Shown one piece after another: positions 60,838 through 64,000 of a DNA stretch of 64,000 nucleotides; the first letter of the stretch is position 1; each line of letters begins with the position of its first letter. The stretch comes from Prevotella sp. (GTDB taxonomy: Bacteria; Bacteroidota; Bacteroidia; Bacteroidales; Bacteroidaceae). The translations under genes were made by a program, and so were the position numbers. Where the stretch lies: assembly GCA_017557405.1 (NCBI GenBank), contig JAFYYV010000002.1:1-64000 (forward strand). The letters are read 5' to 3'. Under the pieces are notes generated by a model. The model saw only the letters and a list, made by a program, of their open reading frames with translations. It was not told the origin of the DNA and did no database searches.

Positions 60838-63800
60838 TTAGAATTTCTTAGCCTGAGCCTTAGAAGGCTTGATGGTCACAATCACATTCTGGTAAACAGT
60901 ACCCCAATAGTACTCAACCGAGACGGGCAGCTGAATCTGGAACTCATCAACCACGTTACTCAAGTTACGATACTGGAGCTTGCCTTCCTCGAGGTAGATG
61001 AAGTCAACATTGTCACTAACTTCTGTCAGTGGTACCCACTTGCCAGCAGGCTGAGACAGGTTGGTCAGCACATCAGGATTCGTGGAGACGTTGTCGCCTT
61101 CCTCAACACCCTGCAGCTTAACTGCCTGGATTCCGTAGAATGTCTTGTAGTCCAAACCAGAGGTCTCACCAGTCTCTTCGTCGGTCACAACTTCCTTCCA
61201 AGTGTCACGCCAATCGGTGTAAGAGAGCAGATCGTCGAGGAGGATGATCTGAGGCTCATCACCATGCTCGTAAGAAGCATCCTGAACATCCTTACCAGTT
61301 CCTGCCACGTTGATCGGGCGGAGGAAGCGTACCAAGATGTTGTTGTTGGTGAGAGGAATCTCACAGATCTCAGACTGATCAGCAGTAGCGATAGCACCCT
61401 CTTCTGGTTTAGCAATCCAAGCGATGAGGCTAACCTCAGCCTTCAATACATCGTCAGCGAGCTCGTTGTGAGCCTTGTAGTTCAACATAGCCTCAATGTA
61501 GCCATCGTTGTCCTCAGAGTGAACAAGAGCAATCTTCATGGTCTCAAGGTCATCACCCTCGATGGTAGCGATGAGCTCAGCGTCCAGAGGATTGGTAACG
61601 TATGCATAGAGGTTCTTACCACGCTTGAGCTGAGGATCGGTCACAGACTTAATCTTGTTAACAGCAGCGACATCCAAGTCAGAAGCGAAGAGCTTGAAGC
61701 TTGTGAGCTTGTTCGGGGTCTTATAGTAACCCTTGAAGGTACCCACCTGCTTAGAAGACTCGAAGACGAAGTCGGTCTGGATGTTCTTCTTGTCGTAAGC
61801 CTTGTTGTTGTTAACCTTCTTACCATCGATCATGGTGTTGATAGTAATCCACATGTTGGGCTGTACGGCATCATTCTTGAAGTTGCCTACGAAGACATCA
61901 GCGAATGTAGCGTCGAACGGATCAGCTGTCTCCTCGAAGAAGTCCTCAGGAACGAGGGTCTGAGTGTGAATCTCACGGAGACCACCATCACCTACGATGC
62001 TGTTAGAGTTCAGTGAGAACCAGTAGTTAGTAATCTTATGAGGATCGAAGTCAACTTCACCAGTCACAGTAGCCTTCTTGAAGGCGATGTTGTTAGGATC
62101 AGACTTGAAGATCACGAAGATGTCAGGATAAGTGTAGCTCTGGCTCTTCAGCAAGCAAGCCACTTCAACTTCCTTATTCTTCTTGAAGAGTTCGATAGCC
62201 TCGTCGGCAGTAACCTTCCACTCGAAGACAGAAGTACGAACACCATTCAGATCCTCATCGGGGAGATAAGTGATGGTACCAATCTTCTCAGAAACATTCT
62301 TCACAGCAACCCATTCACCCTTCTTGTTCTTGATGTACTGCTGAGCCTCATCGGGATTAGCAGTCAGTGTAGAACCGTCAGCAAGAGCGGGATCCTGATA
62401 GAGAGGACCAGCATTGCCATCCTGATCGAGATAGTTCTTCTCGAAGTCCTCACGAGAGAACTCTGCGGGCAGAGCATTGTGCTTCATCAAGTCGTACTGA
62501 GTCTCAATCCAAGTGGTCGTGCGACCATAAGGTGTAGAACCAGCACCGAAGCAGTCGTCATACTGGATGTATTCCCACTTGTCGGTAGAAGTGTAAGTTA
62601 CAGATACACCAGGTGTGGGAACGATTTCAGCAGCGGTCTCAGAAATACGTACGGGGATGTAACCATAGTCAAGCACGCGGCCAGTGGACGACTCAATCAG
62701 AGATACGCGCACGAGGGGCACACGGTCAACGGTTGTACGGCTCTGGTCAGCACCATAAGCCTGTTGCTTACCAGTCTTCTCCTCAGGAATCTGAGGACGG
62801 AGGGTAATACCATCTTCAGGATTGATGGCAGCCTGTGCAGACTCAGAAGTCTTGTTGGTACCAATGATGAACTTGGTGAGTTCGAACTTGTACTCAAGAC
62901 CGTAGCTAGCGAGTTTCTCACTGCTCAGTTTCTCATGAGCACCGTCAACAGTAGAGTAGTGTACCTCAACGAGCTTGCTGAGGTCGAGAGTTGCATTCCA
63001 ATCGACAGTATCCTGACCTTCACCCAAAATGCCATCCTTCACGCGCTCAGTATTCTCAACGAAATACTTAGCCTCGTCAACAGTAGCAAAGAGGTGAGAG
63101 TGGTTCATGTCAATCTCCTTCTTGTTGTACTTAGCAACATAGTCGCAAGTACCGCAGTGAGTGTTGAGCAGACCAGTCATTGTAATCAGCTCAGGCTCCT
63201 TGTTGTTCACGATAGCGTGAGCCAGACGGACATCCTTAATCTGCTGATACTTCAAAGCAGCATAGTCAGAAGTGATAGTGGTATCACCCTTCTCACCCGA
63301 ACGAACAGTAGCCTTGATAGCGAATACAGTCACAGAATCATCCCACATGACAGACTTGATCTTCTCCTGATCGCGAACCTTCAGGTTCACATTCAGCATG
63401 CCATTCTCCACCCAGTAAGCGGGCTCCATAGCCTTGTTGACAGAAACAACAGCCTGAGAAGAACGAGTGTAATAGTAATCATCGAACTCATAAGGTTTGT
63501 CGTCGTCTACTACAGAAACATCGAGGATGCTAGACAATTGAACGTTCGAAGGATTCATGTGATACTGGGCAACGAGGTTCAGCACCTTGAAGCTCTTCAG
63601 CGAGTCGTAACGCTCGTGAATGGTACGTGCGACATCCTCAGCAGCGAAGTCAACATTGGCTTCCTTACTGTTCTTGTTGTCGATAGTAGTACCCTTCTTC
63701 TCAGCGAGGTCAGCGTTGGCAGCGGGGATAGGAGTGCCCTTCTTAGCGTCGTCAACGAAGTAGTAGTACTCGAGAGAGAGCAGACGTGTAGCCTCAATAC

Positions 63801-64000
63801 CATAGTAGTAGAAGTCGGGCTTGAAGACCAGCGAGCGGAGCTCACCCTTCACGAGAACGTTCAGAGCGTTAACGAAAGCTTCAACCTTGTCGAGCTTGTC
63901 AGAAACAGCCTGCAGAGTTTCCTCAACGTTGTCGATTCTGAGGTCGAGACGAGGAATCTCAGTCTTAAGGGTCTCATTGATGGTGTTGATCTGAGCCTGG
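60838..64000 (-). CDS. Very large surface protein, C-terminal part (cut by window edge)
   Basis: The frame is open leftward from the right edge to a stop at 60838 (1053 residues seen), and no start is present; a GTG at 63852 is internal. Residues near the edge form a coiled coil with leucine/isoleucine heptads (INTINETLKTEIPRLDLRID; NVEETLQAVSDKLDKVEAFV). Then comes LVFKPDFYYYGIEATRLLSL, a motif I associate with coiled-coil surface proteins of Bacteroidales annotated near PL29-like N-termini. The rest is beta-rich with at least two repeated segments (ISETAAEIVPTPGVSVTYTS). Codon use is strongly biased, suggesting an abundant, perhaps S-layer-like, protein. Function unknown. Confidence 0.75.
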   Translation of the reverse strand, partial: QAQINTINETLKTEIPRLDLRIDNVEETLQAVSDKLDKVEAFVNALNVLVKGELRSLVFKPDFYYYGIEATRLLSLEYYYFVDDAKKGTPIPAANADLAEKKGTTIDNKNSKEANVDFAAEDVARTIHERYDSLKSFKVLNLVAQYHMNPSNVQLSSILDVSVVDDDKPYEFDDYYYTRSSQAVVSVNKAMEPAYWVENGMLNVNLKVRDQEKIKSVMWDDSVTVFAIKATVRSGEKGDTTITSDYAALKYQQIKDVRLAHAIVNNKEPELITMTGLLNTHCGTCDYVAKYNKKEIDMNHSHLFATVDEAKYFVENTERVKDGILGEGQDTVDWNATLDLSKLVEVHYSTVDGAHEKLSSEKLASYGLEYKFELTKFIIGTNKTSESAQAAINPEDGITLRPQIPEEKTGKQQAYGADQSRTTVDRVPLVRVSLIESSTGRVLDYGYIPVRISETAAEIVPTPGVSVTYTSTDKWEYIQYDDCFGAGSTPYGRTTTWIETQYDLMKHNALPAEFSREDFEKNYLDQDGNAGPLYQDPALADGSTLTANPDEAQQYIKNKKGEWVAVKNVSEKIGTITYLPDEDLNGVRTSVFEWKVTADEAIELFKKNKEVEVACLLKSQSYTYPDIFVIFKSDPNNIAFKKATVTGEVDFDPHKITNYWFSLNSNSIVGDGGLREIHTQTLVPEDFFEETADPFDATFADVFVGNFKNDAVQPNMWITINTMIDGKKVNNNKAYDKKNIQTDFVFESSKQVGTFKGYYKTPNKLTSFKLFASDLDVAAVNKIKSVTDPQLKRGKNLYAYVTNPLDAELIATIEGDDLETMKIALVHSEDNDGYIEAMLNYKAHNELADDVLKAEVSLIAWIAKPEEGAIATADQSEICEIPLTNNNILVRFLRPINVAGTGKDVQDASYEHGDEPQIILLDDLLSYTDWRDTWKEVVTDEETGETSGLDYKTFYGIQAVKLQGVEEGDNVSTNPDVLTNLSQPAGKWVPLTEVSDNVDFIYLEEGKLQYRNLSNVVDEFQIQLPVSVEYYWGTVYQNVIVTIKPSKAQAKKF

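Overview
The window looks like a chromosomal segment of a gut- or rumen-type Bacteroidales bacterium, most likely Prevotellaceae (Prevotella or a close relative). The grounds are: two SusC/SusD pairs, a BspA-like leucine-rich-repeat protein, a C10 (streptopain-like) peptidase, several secreted proteins ending in short basic tails like type IX secretion sorting signals, modules of the 'VDLGLSVKWA' type, and many promoters of the Bacteroidetes kind (TTG, about 20 bp, TAnnTTTG). I inferred the taxon from gene content only; there is no rRNA here.

Layout. 1-1.5 kb: the start of a TonB-dependent receptor (cut by the left edge) diverges from a PAS/LuxR-type regulator, with a paired dyad operator between them. 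1.7-4.1 kb: an A+T-richer two-gene cassette (Schlafen-type AlbA_2 protein and a DUF2971 protein). 4.3-8.0 kb: a BspA-like surface protein that has lost its 5' end. 8.1-24.4 kb: one long leftward operon, in transcription order FAS1 lipoprotein, SusC, SusD, FAS1, FAS1, SusC, SusD. 24.6-34.5 kb: carbohydrate-active enzymes (GH98 leftward; GH43-like, an endonuclease/phosphatase-fold protein with dockerin, and GH92 rightward). With the operon before it, this forms a polysaccharide utilisation locus.

34.5-38.3 kb is housekeeping: zinc ribbon, GNAT, thioesterase, YjbQ, RidA, a sodium:amino-acid symporter and tRNA-Leu(UAG). 38.5-47.5 kb: C10 peptidase, a LytS/LytTR-type two-component pair, a VTC/DUF4956/DUF2490 operon and two lipoproteins. 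47.7-55.8 kb: a Cthe_2159-like beta-helix protein with its small partner, asd, a Kef-type antiporter, a LolD-like ATPase, a CvfB-like S1 protein and a DUF1573 lipoprotein. 55.9-64 kb: OmpA, then a leftward group of lipoproteins and surface proteins, and a very large coiled-coil/beta-rich protein cut by the right edge.

How it works together. The SusCD/FAS1 operon would bind and import glycans at the outer membrane. GH98, GH43 and GH92 would cut them outside the cell or in the periplasm. A shared TTACAT-N12-ATG element upstream of both the operon and GH98 suggests common control. The most unusual non-coding structures are two arrays of 15-bp palindromes repeated at an exact 22-bp period (30184-30271 and 47569-47671). 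Their sequences are unrelated but their architecture is the same, and each lies upstream of a consensus promoter. I know of no described element that matches them.
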